Shown here: positions 19,714-29,618 of the stretch, piece by piece | Layout: the number at the start of each line of letters is the position of its first letter | Position numbering within the stretch: position 1 is the stretch's first letter | Assembly (NCBI GenBank): GCA_033239125.1 | Contig: BSWB01000001.1 | Coordinates: 27,617,501 to 27,681,500, forward strand | DNA from: Fagopyrum homotropicum | Taxonomy: Eukaryota; Streptophyta; Magnoliopsida; Caryophyllales; Polygonaceae | Reading direction: 5' to 3' | DNA: 64,000 nt | Translations under genes and position numbers: made by a program | The notes under the pieces: model-generated | The model's input: only the letters and a program-made list of their open reading frames with translations | Databases searched by the model: none | What the model was told of the DNA's origin: nothing

Positions 19714-21498
19714 TCATCCTTTCCGGCTTGACCAATAAACAAAGTTAGATCCATTATGGGGGTAGACCATGTTAGATGGCCTAGTCCCTTTGGGAACCCA
19801 TATGTGTTTTACCCGTTCATTTAGACGTACAGGAAAGGTATTTCTAATAATGTATGGATCCGTTCTCCTATATGGACAGGTTTCTTTTACATGACCCTTT
19901 CTACAACAAAAGAAACACGTAGGAGATCTCCAATTTCCTTTAGCTTTAACGAATGTGGTAGTGGGTTTAGCAGAAAAATTCCTGTTATATCCTATTCCAC
20001 TTCGATTTAAGGATAATTGTTGTTCTCCAAGCATTTTATCAAGAGTAGCTTTAGATTTAGTAAATTGCACAAGAGCTATTTGCTGTTCTTGACATTTTTC
20101 AGAAAGTTTCACTTTTTCAATCTCTAAGTCAGTATTACTGGTCTTAAGAGATGAGAGGTTTGCCTTTAGATCGGAATTTTCCAATCGTAAGGCCTTAACC
20201 TCAGTGTTAAGATCTGATTGAATGCTGTCAAGATCTTGAACTTTCAGCGAAAGCATTCTTATGCAAGTTTCCTGATCATTGAGCTTTTCTTGTAAAATGT
20301 TGATTTCTTTGCTGTAAGATTCTTCATTAGAAATCATGTTTTTCAGTACTTCTGATAAAACATCGATAGGACTAGATATAAGGTTTCTTACCATTCCATC
20401 CAAATGTTGATCTTGATTTTTGTCGGATTTTGCCATAAGACATAAGTTTGCATGATCATCTTCAGAATCTGAATCACTTGAGGAGTCTGAATCGCTCCAA
20501 GCTGCTACCATGGCTTTCTTGCCAAATTCCTTTTTCTTGAATTTGTTCTTCTTCTTTTGAGGACATTCTTTAACCAGATGATCTGTTTTACCACATTCAT
20601 AGCAATTTAGAACACGGTTCTTCTTCACGGGGTTAGAAGACTTACCTCTGTATTTAGAAGATCCAGCATTTTCTTTGTTTGAAAATTGCTTTTTCATTTT
20701 TAATATTCTAGCTAGTCCTCTTGTGATAAGAGCAAAAGAGTCTTCATCATCATCACTTTCAGAATCCTCCAGTGGTTCCTCTTTCTTTGCCTTGAGTGCC
20801 AGATTCTTAATGTTTGTTGGCACATCCCCATCGTCCTCATTGAGGATCAATTCATGGGTGATTAATTTGCCTAGCAAATCATCAAGAGCGAGTGTATTGA
20901 GGTTTTGGGCTTCTTCTATAGCGGTTACCTTGGGACCCCATTTTGCTTTAGGTAAACATCTAAGTATCTTTCTGACTTTTTCTTCATTGTTGAAAGTCTT
21001 TCCCAGTGAGTCAAGATTATTAATGATCTCCGTAAAACGGGTGAACATTACTTTGACTGATTCATCTGGGATCATTTTAAACAATTCATATTGCCTCAGA
21101 AAGATACTTATTTTGGTTTCTTTGACCTGGCTGGTTCCTTCATAGGTGACCACTAGTTTATCCCATATTTCTTTAGCAGATCTGCATGAAGATATACGAT
21201 TAAATTCGTCAGTACTTAAACCACAATATAACAGATTAATAGCCTTGTAGTTTTTCGCCACGCTCTCAAGATCCTTCTTATTGAATTCAGCTTTTGTCTT
21301 GTTTACTGTTTTACCGTCGGGATCTTCCTTGGTAGGAGTGAGAGGTCCGTTCTTGATAATATGCCACAGTTCCAAATCTTGATCGATGATAAACATCTGC
21401 ATCAAGGATTTCCAGTGCATAAAGTTGTTTCCTAGAAAGAGAGGTGGTCGAGAAATTGATCTTCCTTGACCAAAACCGCCTTGACCTTCACCTGCCAT
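19714..21498 (-). CDS. Copia gag protein
   Basis: A 594-residue open frame starts at ATG 21498, 59 bases inside the 5' LTR border (MAGEGQGGFGQGRSISRPPL). The N-terminal 230 residues match the UBN2/retrotran_gag capsid type (WHIIKNGPLTPTKEDPDGKT, then AKEIWDKLVVTYEGTSQVKE). A CCHC zinc knuckle CYECGKTDHLVKEC lies near residue 300, followed by an acidic Ser/Asp stretch and a coiled-coil region of about 130 residues. A second knuckle-like CFFCCRKGHVKETC lies near residue 530. The product is expected to form cytoplasmic virus-like particles and bind element RNA. The frame is intact. It ends in TGA at 19714, with a second in-frame stop 15 bases on, before the protease. Confidence 0.9.
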   Translation of the reverse strand: MAGEGQGGFGQGRSISRPPLFLGNNFMHWKSLMQMFIIDQDLELWHIIKNGPLTPTKEDPDGKTVNKTKAEFNKKDLESVAKNYKAINLLYCGLSTDEFNRISSCRSAKEIWDKLVVTYEGTSQVKETKISIFLRQYELFKMIPDESVKVMFTRFTEIINNLDSLGKTFNNEEKVRKILRCLPKAKWGPKVTAIEEAQNLNTLALDDLLGKLITHELILNEDDGDVPTNIKNLALKAKKEEPLEDSESDDDEDSFALITRGLARILKMKKQFSNKENAGSSKYRGKSSNPVKKNRVLNCYECGKTDHLVKECPQKKKNKFKKKEFGKKAMVAAWSDSDSSSDSDSEDDHANLCLMAKSDKNQDQHLDGMVRNLISSPIDVLSEVLKNMISNEESYSKEINILQEKLNDQETCIRMLSLKVQDLDSIQSDLNTEVKALRLENSDLKANLSSLKTSNTDLEIEKVKLSEKCQEQQIALVQFTKSKATLDKMLGEQQLSLNRSGIGYNRNFSAKPTTTFVKAKGNWRSPTCFFCCRKGHVKETCPYRRTDPYIIRNTFPVRLNERVKHIWVPKGTRPSNMVYPHNGSNFVYWSSRKG

Positions 21499-21542
21499 TA
21501 GTTAGCCTCACAGATAATAATATCTAAGAAGACGTGAGTTAG

Positions 21543-21554
21543 GCTCTGATACCA
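21543..21554 (-). other. Primer binding site, tRNA-iMet type (Copia)
   Basis: On the minus strand the bases read TGGTATCAGAGC, two bases from the 5' LTR end. Confidence 0.9.
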
Positions 21555-21556
21555 AT

Positions 21557-22745
21557 TGAAATGCGGAATAGGCAGATAAAATAGTTTATCCAATACTCTA
21601 GAAGGGGGGGATGAATAGAGTATGGAATCTTTTCGCAATCTTAGGATAGGTAAGACCTTATCGAAAGAGATAAGACCTTATCAATTGAGATAAAGTCTTA
21701 CTCGTAATTATAAGACCTTACACGTTTCTCTAAGATCGGAATTAAGTGTAAAGATTAGACAAACCAGGAATGTAAAGAGCAGTAAAGGACACACGATATG
21801 TTAACGAGGTTCGGTCACCAACACGACCTAGTCCCCGCCTAGGATTGATTCAACCCTAGGATTCAAGTAGCTTTATTTTCCTTCTTCTTGATGAGTTCCA
21901 GATACAATCTTCAGAAGACCTTCCCTCTTCTAAACTCAGAAGTCTTACACTTCCTATCTAGCAACTCACTCACTCGAAAAGAAAAACTAAAGTACTCTAG
22001 ATACAACACTCGTATCCAACGTGTCTAGAAATGATAACGGTTTGTATAATCCTAGTTGAATTGTATTATCAGCTCGAAAAAGATCTCACACTTCTCAGGG
22101 AAGTATAATGATGAAGCTTCGAATGTGAGATCGGCTCTTTGTGAGATAAGTAGAATTTATCACTCGGGTTTCGAAGTAGGCAATGAATGTGTATTTTGTC
22201 TTCTGTTCTTTGTCTCTTAAATAGGCAAGCGTATCAGCATTCTTTAACGTTGAGAAAAGATCTTGCCTTCGTGATCCTAGGAGATCTTGGGTTGTTGAGA
22301 TCCTGGGTTGTTGAGATCTTGGGTTGTTGAGATTTGATCCACTCTATTTTGTTGGGATTTTGTTTGTTGAAGTCAACCAGTCAAGTACGTCAATCATAAT
22401 TTGTTGAGGTTAGGAAATCTTCCAATTTTATCTTTAAGAAGATTTAATTAAAACAAATCAAAGATTTGTTAAAATCAAATCCCTTAAATAACTCAACAAG
22501 AAGGAAAAGCCACTTGGACGTACGTAACTCAATTGTAGTTTTTGTCCAGTTTTGGTAAGGTCTTACCAGTTTATGTAAGGCCTTACTGAAACCTGGAAAC
22601 CAAGGTTTTCTGTAATATGGTAAGGCCTTACCTGACACTGTGAAGACTTTACCAACACTTGTAAGATCTTACCAAAACCTGGAAACCAAGGTTTTGGCTT
22701 TCATCAACCATAAGTAATATCTTATTTATCAAGGTGGAGTTAACA
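21557..22745 (-). repeat. 5' LTR of the Copia element
   Basis: This is the promoter-bearing LTR on the element's strand, 1,189 bases, paired with 13765-14953. It has the same arrays of TAAGRYCTTA-type palindromes (for example 22556-22580 and 22619-22675). Confidence 0.95.
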
Positions 22746-22750
22746 AGCCC
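22746..22750. repeat. Right target-site duplication of the Copia element
   Basis: AGCCC follows the terminal GTTAACA at 22745 and matches 13760-13764. Confidence 0.95.
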
Positions 22751-23620
22751 GAATAGCATCACTACAAACTCGTAGTGTCCATAACGGGTACGAAATGCCA
22801 TCCTATGCACATCCTGCTCTCCCCCTTAACTAGTGATATCTTGAGCGCAAGGAAGTCTTGGAACACATAATCGTTTCTTGAAGCTAACACAATAAGTTAT
22901 CAACACGACACAATGAATACACTAGGGCGAATAAAACCCTTCTCTACCCATTTCTCAAGTTATCTCTTCAACTCTAACATCTCAATAGGCGCCATACGAT
23001 ATGGGTCCTTTTAAATCAATCTCATACCACACTTCAACTCAATATCAAAGTCCACACTCCACTGAGGCAGTAAACCAGACGGTTCAGTAACACGTCTCTA
23101 AGCTCATAAACCACTGGAATATCTTCCAAGGCTGGACTCTCTTCCTCCTTCATGGCATAACGTCAGAAGGAATCACATGCCTGTGCTATAAGCCTTGCTG
23201 CCCGTATGACACTAATGACAAAACCCATCTCTTCATAGGTCTTAACCTCAGAAGACCTCTATCTAATCTATCTCAGTAGAGATAGTCTTCCAACTGGCAT
23301 CTAACACAACATGATATCTATCCGTCCCATCCATACACATAATGACCTCCTCATGCACCTATGACATGACAAAAAAGTCTACAAGCAACACACAAGTCCC
23401 TACATAAAGGGGACAGTCACATATCTCGCAGGTACCTCAGACCCCTAATTGGTATCCCTATCAAGGAAGGTATACCCTCTATTGTATCTAAAAGCAATCT
23501 ATACATGCATCAACAGCGAAGAATGCATAGCACCCATATCAAACAAAACTCCACTAGGTAAACCATTAACGAGAATGGTACCTGTAACAGCTAACGTCAC
23601 CAGCTCCATTGTATATAATC
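22751..23620 (-). pseudogene. Ty3 pol fragments: protease remnant and RT N-terminal part
   Basis: Read on the minus strand: a protease-like remnant (FDMGAMHSS near 23540, cf. the FDTGATHSF of relatives), then a decayed linker, then reverse transcriptase text (PYRMAPIEMLELKR near 22990, and FVPVMDTTSL/TRYGHYEFVVM-type text in shifting frames near 22760-22800). It stops at the Copia target site inside the MPFGLTNAP motif. The palm segment expected between these motifs is partly missing. Several stops and frameshifts are present. Confidence 0.7.
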
Positions 23621-23622
23621 AC

Positions 23623-24590
23623 TCAAACCTCGGACCTATGCTCCTCAGGTATCATTGAGGTCATCACCATAGCCTCCACTTCTACTCTTTTTGCACCGGA
23701 AAGAGGAAGGTCTTGCTGAGAAGAAACACTACCTTGTTGACAAAAGGGGGCCAAATGGCCTAGTTCACCACATGTAAAGCATACTATCGGTGCCAAAGAA
23801 CACTCAGGGTGCAAATGATCTGGATCGCCACAGTTGAGACACAGACGTCCCATCTCTGAGACTGTTACGGGTGACTCCTCTGCACTTCTCAGCTCAAAGG
23901 CTCTACCTTGAGCTCCTCTGGTGTCAGTGGTACTTCCACCACGACCTCTACCTCTATTCGACCCGGGAACAGATCCCTGAGTAGAAGACGATCTAAAGCT
24001 CTCTATTGTCCCTGTGTTTCTTGCTGAGGTGTCCTCTGACCACCTCCCACCACACTGGCAGGGGAAGATCCTTAATGTGATGCAACTCTACCTTGCCTAC
24101 AGAAGGCAGCTCTATGACCTGGTCTACCACAAGTGTAGCAAGTCACTAGTGGTCTCGTACGCTTTGGTCGGAAATGTCTAGACTTCCCACAATTATAATA
24201 AGATCTCATCTCACCAACAGTCCGTGTAGAACGGGGATCACTCGAATGTCCATGTGCTAGACTTTGTCTACCTCCTGAAGGGTCTACTTCCTCATTCACT
24301 AGCTCGATCCGTTGTTTCTTCTTTGATCTGGAAGCTTCAGTTGATACCACAGATGTTGGTAAGCCCGGTGTAAGTTTACCCACTCTTGCAGCTTCATATA
24401 CTTAGCGTATATATTCTCTAAACTCGAGTCCACTCATCGAGACGTAATCAAGCTCTTCATGGTCATCCTCTGCTATAGGCGATACAATAACGGAAACTGG
24501 TCCCTGACCTATCACTACTGGAGGAAGAGGGGGCATATTCTCACCTCGTTCCACTATAAATGTTGCTCTAGTCTGAGCCATCTGCAGAGT
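23623..24590 (-). pseudogene. Ty3 gag remnant with two zinc-knuckle pairs
   Basis: The gag start is likely near 24580 (MAQTRATFIVERGENMPPLP). The capsid core is missing, because the N-terminal stretch soon gives way to the zinc-knuckle region. Two separate pairs of CCHC-like knuckles follow: YNCGKSRHFRPK with CYTCGRPGHRAAFC (24230-24080), and CLNCGDPDHLHPEC with CFTCGELGHLAPFC (23850-23715). Each pair ends in a similar CRQG/CQQG tail, so one may be a tandem copy of the other. The pairs are separated by stops. Confidence 0.7.
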
Positions 24591-24855
24591 ATACGCACCT
24601 AATCTTATAAGGCTATATATATGCCATATGTATCGGTATATGTATATAACACATCCACATAATCCATAATACACATATATATACATATCTATGCCGCAGA
24701 GATCCATGATAGAGGTGACGACTTCTCATACATTCTATCCCAAAACCACACTTAAAACCAAAAACGTTTTAAAACGTCAGATCCCATGTGGGTTCTGTTT
24801 ATTTTACCTATCAAACCTCATTGTAGGTAGCAAGTGCCATTTTTGTCAACCTAAG

Positions 24856-24867
24856 GCTCTGATACCA
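24856..24867 (-). other. Primer binding site, tRNA-iMet type (Ty3)
   Basis: On the minus strand the bases read TGGTATCAGAGC, complementary to the 3' end of initiator tRNA-Met, four bases from the LTR end at 24872. Confidence 0.85.
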
Positions 24868-24871
24868 ACTC

Positions 24872-27004
24872 TGTAACACCCTAAATCCGCGGGACTCGGG
24901 ATGCTACATTGGGCTAGGATCTCACAATAGATCCTGACCCTAGCTTGACAACAAGTTCACTAGACCTTACAACATGGCACTGACAAATATAAAAACAAAT
25001 ACATAAAACCGTATAAACTGTATAACCAAAGGTAAACAACAACATAGCTGAGTATGGAACTACATCCTCACACAGGATATAAACAAGACATCATCTTCAC
25101 GCAGGAGGGAAAACATAAACAACCCCAAAACCAACCACCTAATGTACGAGAGTCCTCGGCTTGTCACCCTGCCAGATCACCCAACAGCGCCTATTCTGCA
25201 AATATCCACAACACGGTATAAAACCGTTAGCTAACCATACATATATGGGGTAATGCATAAGCACAAGCACAATCATGAAAGATAAACACATCAGCATGCT
25301 ATCACACATTTACCCATTTATTATCTTTATATAATAACCATTCACTCAAAAACCGTATACATATAGATAGATGAAAGTATGTGACACGAGGACCGATACA
25401 TCCCCGCCTCTGAGTGCAATGTCCAGCTGTACGAGTATCGGTCACACAATCCGTGTACCCTATGTGAGTGGATTGCGCCCTTCTTCTAAACCAGTCTGGC
25501 CTGACATCAGAGAACCTCCCAAACTCCACGGCGGGATGAAAAGGAAAGGTTATCACAACCACGCAGTGGGGCAGTCAATAGAGCATAGGTCGATAAAAAT
25601 GACAACTCATGCTATCATAGCAAACATATAAAGCACACACCACTCATGCAAACACCCAATATAGGGGTGGTAGCTAAGTAAGTCCTACGGACTTACCTTA
25701 ACCTCGTACAAACTCAACCACGATCACCTCTACACTGGAGGGACAACACGGTCTATAAACAAGGCATAAAGAGATATATCAACCTCTATTCATCAAAGGG
25801 GTCGCACCTAGACCCAAAGGGATCCATAAGGATCATACTCAATCTATAAGCCTCACAACCAACTAAACCTCAATATCTCAACATAACTCAAGATTCCTTA
25901 AATCTCAAGGTAGTATCTAATCGACATTCCTCAATCTCAATTCTAATCCTAATTTAATTAATTAACCTTTAATTAATTAATTAAATTTCGCCAGAATAAT
26001 GTTTTGCCCGTAGGCAATTCCTAAACTCATCTGTCATCAGATTTCATCAAACAAACTACCCATAATCACCAAAATAATATAACGACCATAATGAAATTTC
26101 TAATTGTCCTATTTGACAAGCCTAAAGTCAATTTAGGCCAAATCGCAGTATGAAAAACGAATAAACTCATAACTTATTCGTTACTAACCCGATTGACGAT
26201 CTGAAAGAAGATTCGGAATCACAACGACGTAGGCTACGCATGGACATCATCAAATTCACCGGAATCTGAGCGACGGAACCGTCTTGATGACATATATGCT
26301 CGACCAGCCCTCCATATACTCGGAAATGCAGAAACTCGGTACCGATACAAAGAGAATGAAGAGAGGAATCCAGAAACTCAAACGGAATTGAAATCGGATT
26401 AGAAACGGAGAGTAGATCCGAGTTTGAAAGTTGAGAGAAATCATAGCTTTTATGAGGAAACGTGAAAGGAAATGAATTAATATAGGATTTTCCGCTATTT
26501 ATAGCGAAGACGATAATTATCCTTTAGCGAAGTCGATAATTATCCTTTAACCGATCCAAAGGCGGGTCGAACCTCTTTCTCCAAACTTCTCGAGATTGGA
26601 ATAATATATCTGAAATATTACGGATAATTATTCCACAACTGCCTCGAAAAACATGTATTTCTAAGCCGTCTTTCTTAGCCGTTAAGAAACGAAATAGCGA
26701 CTCTTTTGGCCGCTTTACCTCTCCATGTTATTTCATATCTAGGATATATCCGATGTCCTGATCATTTCTCTCAGCTGCATTTTTATTAATTGGAGCTCCC
26801 AAATGCTCCAAATAACACCGAAGGGTAAAAATAATTACCCGGGGAAAAAAGTAAAAATTTCCCCAAACGTTCAAACTTACGCCAAGAACATAACGGTGGG
26901 ACTCATACTCATCACTTGCAAAATCTTCGCGAGTTATATGTCAATTACTGTCAACGATTAAGTTAATCAACATTAATTAGAATTCGGAAATCCTAGCTAT
27001 TACA
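24872..27004 (-). repeat. 5' LTR of the Ty3 element
   Basis: The LTR is 2,133 bases, from TGTAACACCC at its inner end to ...CTATTACA at its outer end, next to the TTCCA duplication. No gene is seen inside; small open frames have no recognisable product. A likely promoter region on the minus strand lies near 26490-26520, where AATATAGGATTTTCCGCTATTTATAGC is an AT-rich, TATA-like stretch split across both strands. Confidence 0.85.
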
Positions 27005-27009
27005 TTCCA
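27005..27009. repeat. Right target-site duplication of the Ty3 element
   Basis: TTCCA follows the terminal CA at 27004 and matches 11661-11665. Confidence 0.9.
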
Positions 27010-27783
27010 GGGATTCAAGGGTTGGCTTAACGGAAAACTAATAGGGTTTTGTGAAGATTTGAGATGGATGGTGGTGTTTCAAGGCGAGGAGAAGGCTACG
27101 GGTGTCCTTTTCCGGGATTTGAGGCCTTGCTTGCACTAGGTTAAGGGTTCGTGGATTTCACATTCTGTCGGAAGAGTGAATTTGCAGATAAGGAAGGTTG
27201 ATGAAACATAAATTGCAACGACCAAGTTGCAGAAAAAGAAGTACGTTCATCCAACAGAAACTGAACCCGTGAAGAAAAAGATAAAGGTAGTTCCATCGTA
27301 GACGGCGGTTAAGTCTCAATCGCTTCTTCCAAAGAAGAATCATAATCGGATTCCTTTCCATATGATCACTTGTTTGAACTTTAAGGCGGGGAGTAAGTGG
27401 AGGTTAGAAGTGATGAGGATGGTTATGAAGGTGTTAAGTTTACTGCTACTGTTATCGCCTCTTTAGAACAAAAGAGGTGTCGGGTTGAGCATCATAACAA
27501 CAGAACTGATGATTTGAAGCATCCTCATCGAGAAGTAGTCAAGGAAGAAAACATGAGGCCTCTTCTAGCCAAGACTTGAGAAATCGAGAGATGCAGGAAG
27601 GGAGAAACGGTGAATGTATGGTATCTTGAAGGATGGTGGGAATGTGTGATTTCCAAAGCTGTTGATGAATCAACTTACATCGTCTACTTTGGTGCTACAG
27701 ATTAGAAAATGATATGTTGGCACTCTCGTTTGAGGCCTCACCGAGATTGGATAGACGGGACGTGGGTTAGTCCTTTACGATAA
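27005..27783 (+). pseudogene. Agenet unit 3, 3' half (without OTU)
   Basis: The sequence continues the unit cut at 11665 (GSKGWLNGKLIGFCEDLRW near 27012). A second Agenet pair follows: EVRSDEDGYEGVKFTATVIA (27400-27460), then GWWECVISKAVDESTYIVYF (about 27636-27695) and a closing RPHRDWIDGTWV before TAA 27781-27783. Unlike units 1 and 2, this copy runs past MRPLLAKT into normal Agenet sequence instead of OTU, so it probably keeps the ancestral gene end. In-frame stops (for example after AKT near 27579 and before EMICW near 27705) show decay. Confidence 0.75.
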
Positions 27784-28454
27784 TAAGTACGGTTTAGTAG
27801 GACATTTGAATGGAGTGGATAATCTGAATAGATATAGACTGATATAGAGTCTACCAGTATAGTTTTTGCATTAGGTGAAGTTTTGATTGCTATTCTTTTG
27901 TTCTTGATAATTACACTACAGTCTATGTAATTTTGCAATCAATACAAAGCTACTAGCTAGTAGATCTTACTCAAGTTCTTAGTGCTGTTAAATATGAAGT
28001 TTTGAGCATAAGAATCGCCATTACAAATATTCTGATTGATATTCTTTCGTATTGGTAATTACACTAAACTCTTGGTCTGGTGTAATTATTTTGCTATCAC
28101 TATTAAATTTAGAGCTTGAATTTTAATGTCACTATTAAAGTTCTTATGCTAAGAAGATGGGATTGTGTGATGATTGATGAAACTGTAAGCTGTCTCAGAA
28201 GAAGCAGTTTGCCTTTCAACACAATGAACAGATAGCAAGAAAGAAGAGAGTGAATACACAATTACATATGATTCAAAGGGCTGTCTCACATGCATTAGGT
28301 GAATTTTTTATTGTTATTCTTTTGTACCGTTAATTACACTAAAATATTCCTCTGTGGTGTATGTATTTTGCAATCAATACAAAGCTTCTTACCAGCAAGT
28401 ATGGTTCGGAAGTCATTCTGCACAATGAAGATTGTTGATTAGTTGTTTGTATAG
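27784..28454. repeat. Intergenic DNA with a degenerate ~100-bp repeat
   Basis: No gene is seen. A word set beginning GATTG(C/A)TATTCTTTTGT, then TAATTACACTA, then TTTTGCAATCAATACAAAGC recurs in degenerate form near 27880-27955, 28030-28100, 28300-28390 and, beyond the MITE, 29010-29075. Confidence 0.55.
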
Positions 28455-28462
28455 CACCCTGA

Positions 28463-28950
28463 TAGACCTGTTCATATCTGGCACGGGCCAGGTTCGGACC
28501 GGGCTTTATAAAATATTGAACCCGTTTAGCCGGGCTAGACCCGGCTACCGGGCTTGAGATGAGTGTCGTACCCGGTCCCTCCGGGCTCGCGGGTACCCGT
28601 TTTTCAATTTCTTTTAAAAAAATATTATTGAAAAATGTTTTTAATTTAATTTTTTTTAAAAATAAATTATATTTAAGATATTTTATGTAAAATATATTAA
28701 AATTATTTATAATTATACTACAGATTTTATTTTAATACTTAATATTTATAATAATTATGCTATAATATATTTATTTTTTATTTTTTTTATATATTTACCG
28801 GGCTGACAGGCCGGGCTTTTCGGCCCGGTTGGGCCTGTAACCTTGTCCGAATTCAGCCCGGCGAGCTTTTCGGCCTGGATGGGCTTATTCCATGTTCATA
28901 CCCGCCCGTTTATCCGGGTAGGGCGGGCTGCCCGGATTTGAACAGGTCTA
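28463..28950. mobile_element. hAT-type MITE (488 bp)
   Basis: The ends are inverted repeats TAGACCTGTTCA...TGAACAGGTCTA and the flanks carry a perfect 8-bp duplication CACCCTGA (28455-28462 and 28951-28958), the size typical of hAT transposons. Both arms are rich in CCGGGC/GCCCGG words and the centre (28610-28795) is AT-rich. There is no coding capacity. Confidence 0.9.
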
Positions 28951-28958
28951 CACCCTGA

Positions 28959-29618
28959 CTGCAATCCTCTCAATAGATATGGAGTCTATAGGTATAGCCT
29001 CTTGTGCTAGGTGAAGTTTTGATTGTTGATTCGTTGTTTACACTAAATTCTTGGTCTGCTGTATATTTCTTAGTGCATTCAAGTTTTGAGCCTTGTTAAA
29101 TTCGAATTTTAAAGTTTTCCCTATTAACTTATGCTAAGAATATGGAACTGTCTATTCAGATTTCAAATAACTCTAACAAGATACAAGAAATATATAGACT
29201 GCAAAATATGACGGTAGAATTATGTTATGGATTTGACTTGAACGCACTAAGATATAGCTTATCAAACATGGTTCATATTTGTCAACTGTTATTTATTTGC
29301 ATTGTTCTTGAATCTTGATGGTATGGTGAAGCGACGCTCATGAGTGCAATCGATGGTATACAAATTTGTGAGCAAATTGGTTCAGATTTGGACTAAACTG
29401 CTCCAAATTTTGAATTGATGGAATATGATGCTTGAGTTCCCAAGTTCATACACATAAACCATCTGGATTTTTCAGGCATATTGGCAATTTACCAAGTTCA
29501 TACACAAACCAAACTCACATACAGCAGAACATCATGCCAAGAGACCAGTCTGTAGTCTGTACAGCAAAATTCTACTTTATTAATTATGACAACTTTCTTC
29601 TTAGCTGTTATGAATTAA
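28959..29618. other. Intergenic DNA 3' of the phosphatase gene
   Basis: Nothing gene-like is seen. The left part has one degenerate copy of the 100-bp repeat. The right part (29430-29618) would include the 3' UTR of the purple acid phosphatase on the minus strand. Confidence 0.4.

Larger units (their letters stand above)
13765..22745 (-). mobile_element. Copia LTR retrotransposon (SIRE/Maximus-like), young, integrase-deleted
   Basis: This 8,981-bp element has two 1,189-bp LTRs, flanks of AGCCC at 13760-13764 and 22746-22750, a tRNA-iMet primer site and a polypurine tract. It lies on the minus strand: gag, protease, integrase zinc finger, deleted integrase core, reverse transcriptase-RNase H, and a long extra ORF before the 3' LTR. 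An ORF in this position together with the long gag suggests the SIRE/Maximus lineage. The two LTRs differ at six of 1,189 positions by my alignment (0.5%), so insertion was recent, well after the Ty3 host element had decayed. Confidence 0.95.
11666..27004 (-). mobile_element. Ty3 LTR retrotransposon (chromovirus-like), decayed, carrying a nested Copia
   Basis: The ends are TG at 11666 and CA at 27004, flanked by a perfect 5-bp duplication TTCCA. The element lies on the minus strand: 5' LTR 24872-27004, tRNA-Met primer site, gag with zinc knuckles, protease, reverse transcriptase, RNase H, integrase C-terminus, then a stub of the 3' LTR. The TGTAACACCCC-type terminus, tRNA-iMet primer site and integrase tail resemble the Tekay/Del group. 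Reverse transcriptase is split by a Copia insertion at 13765-22745. Many stops, frameshifts and deletions, including most of the integrase core and most of the 3' LTR, show an old, dead copy. Confidence 0.9.
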
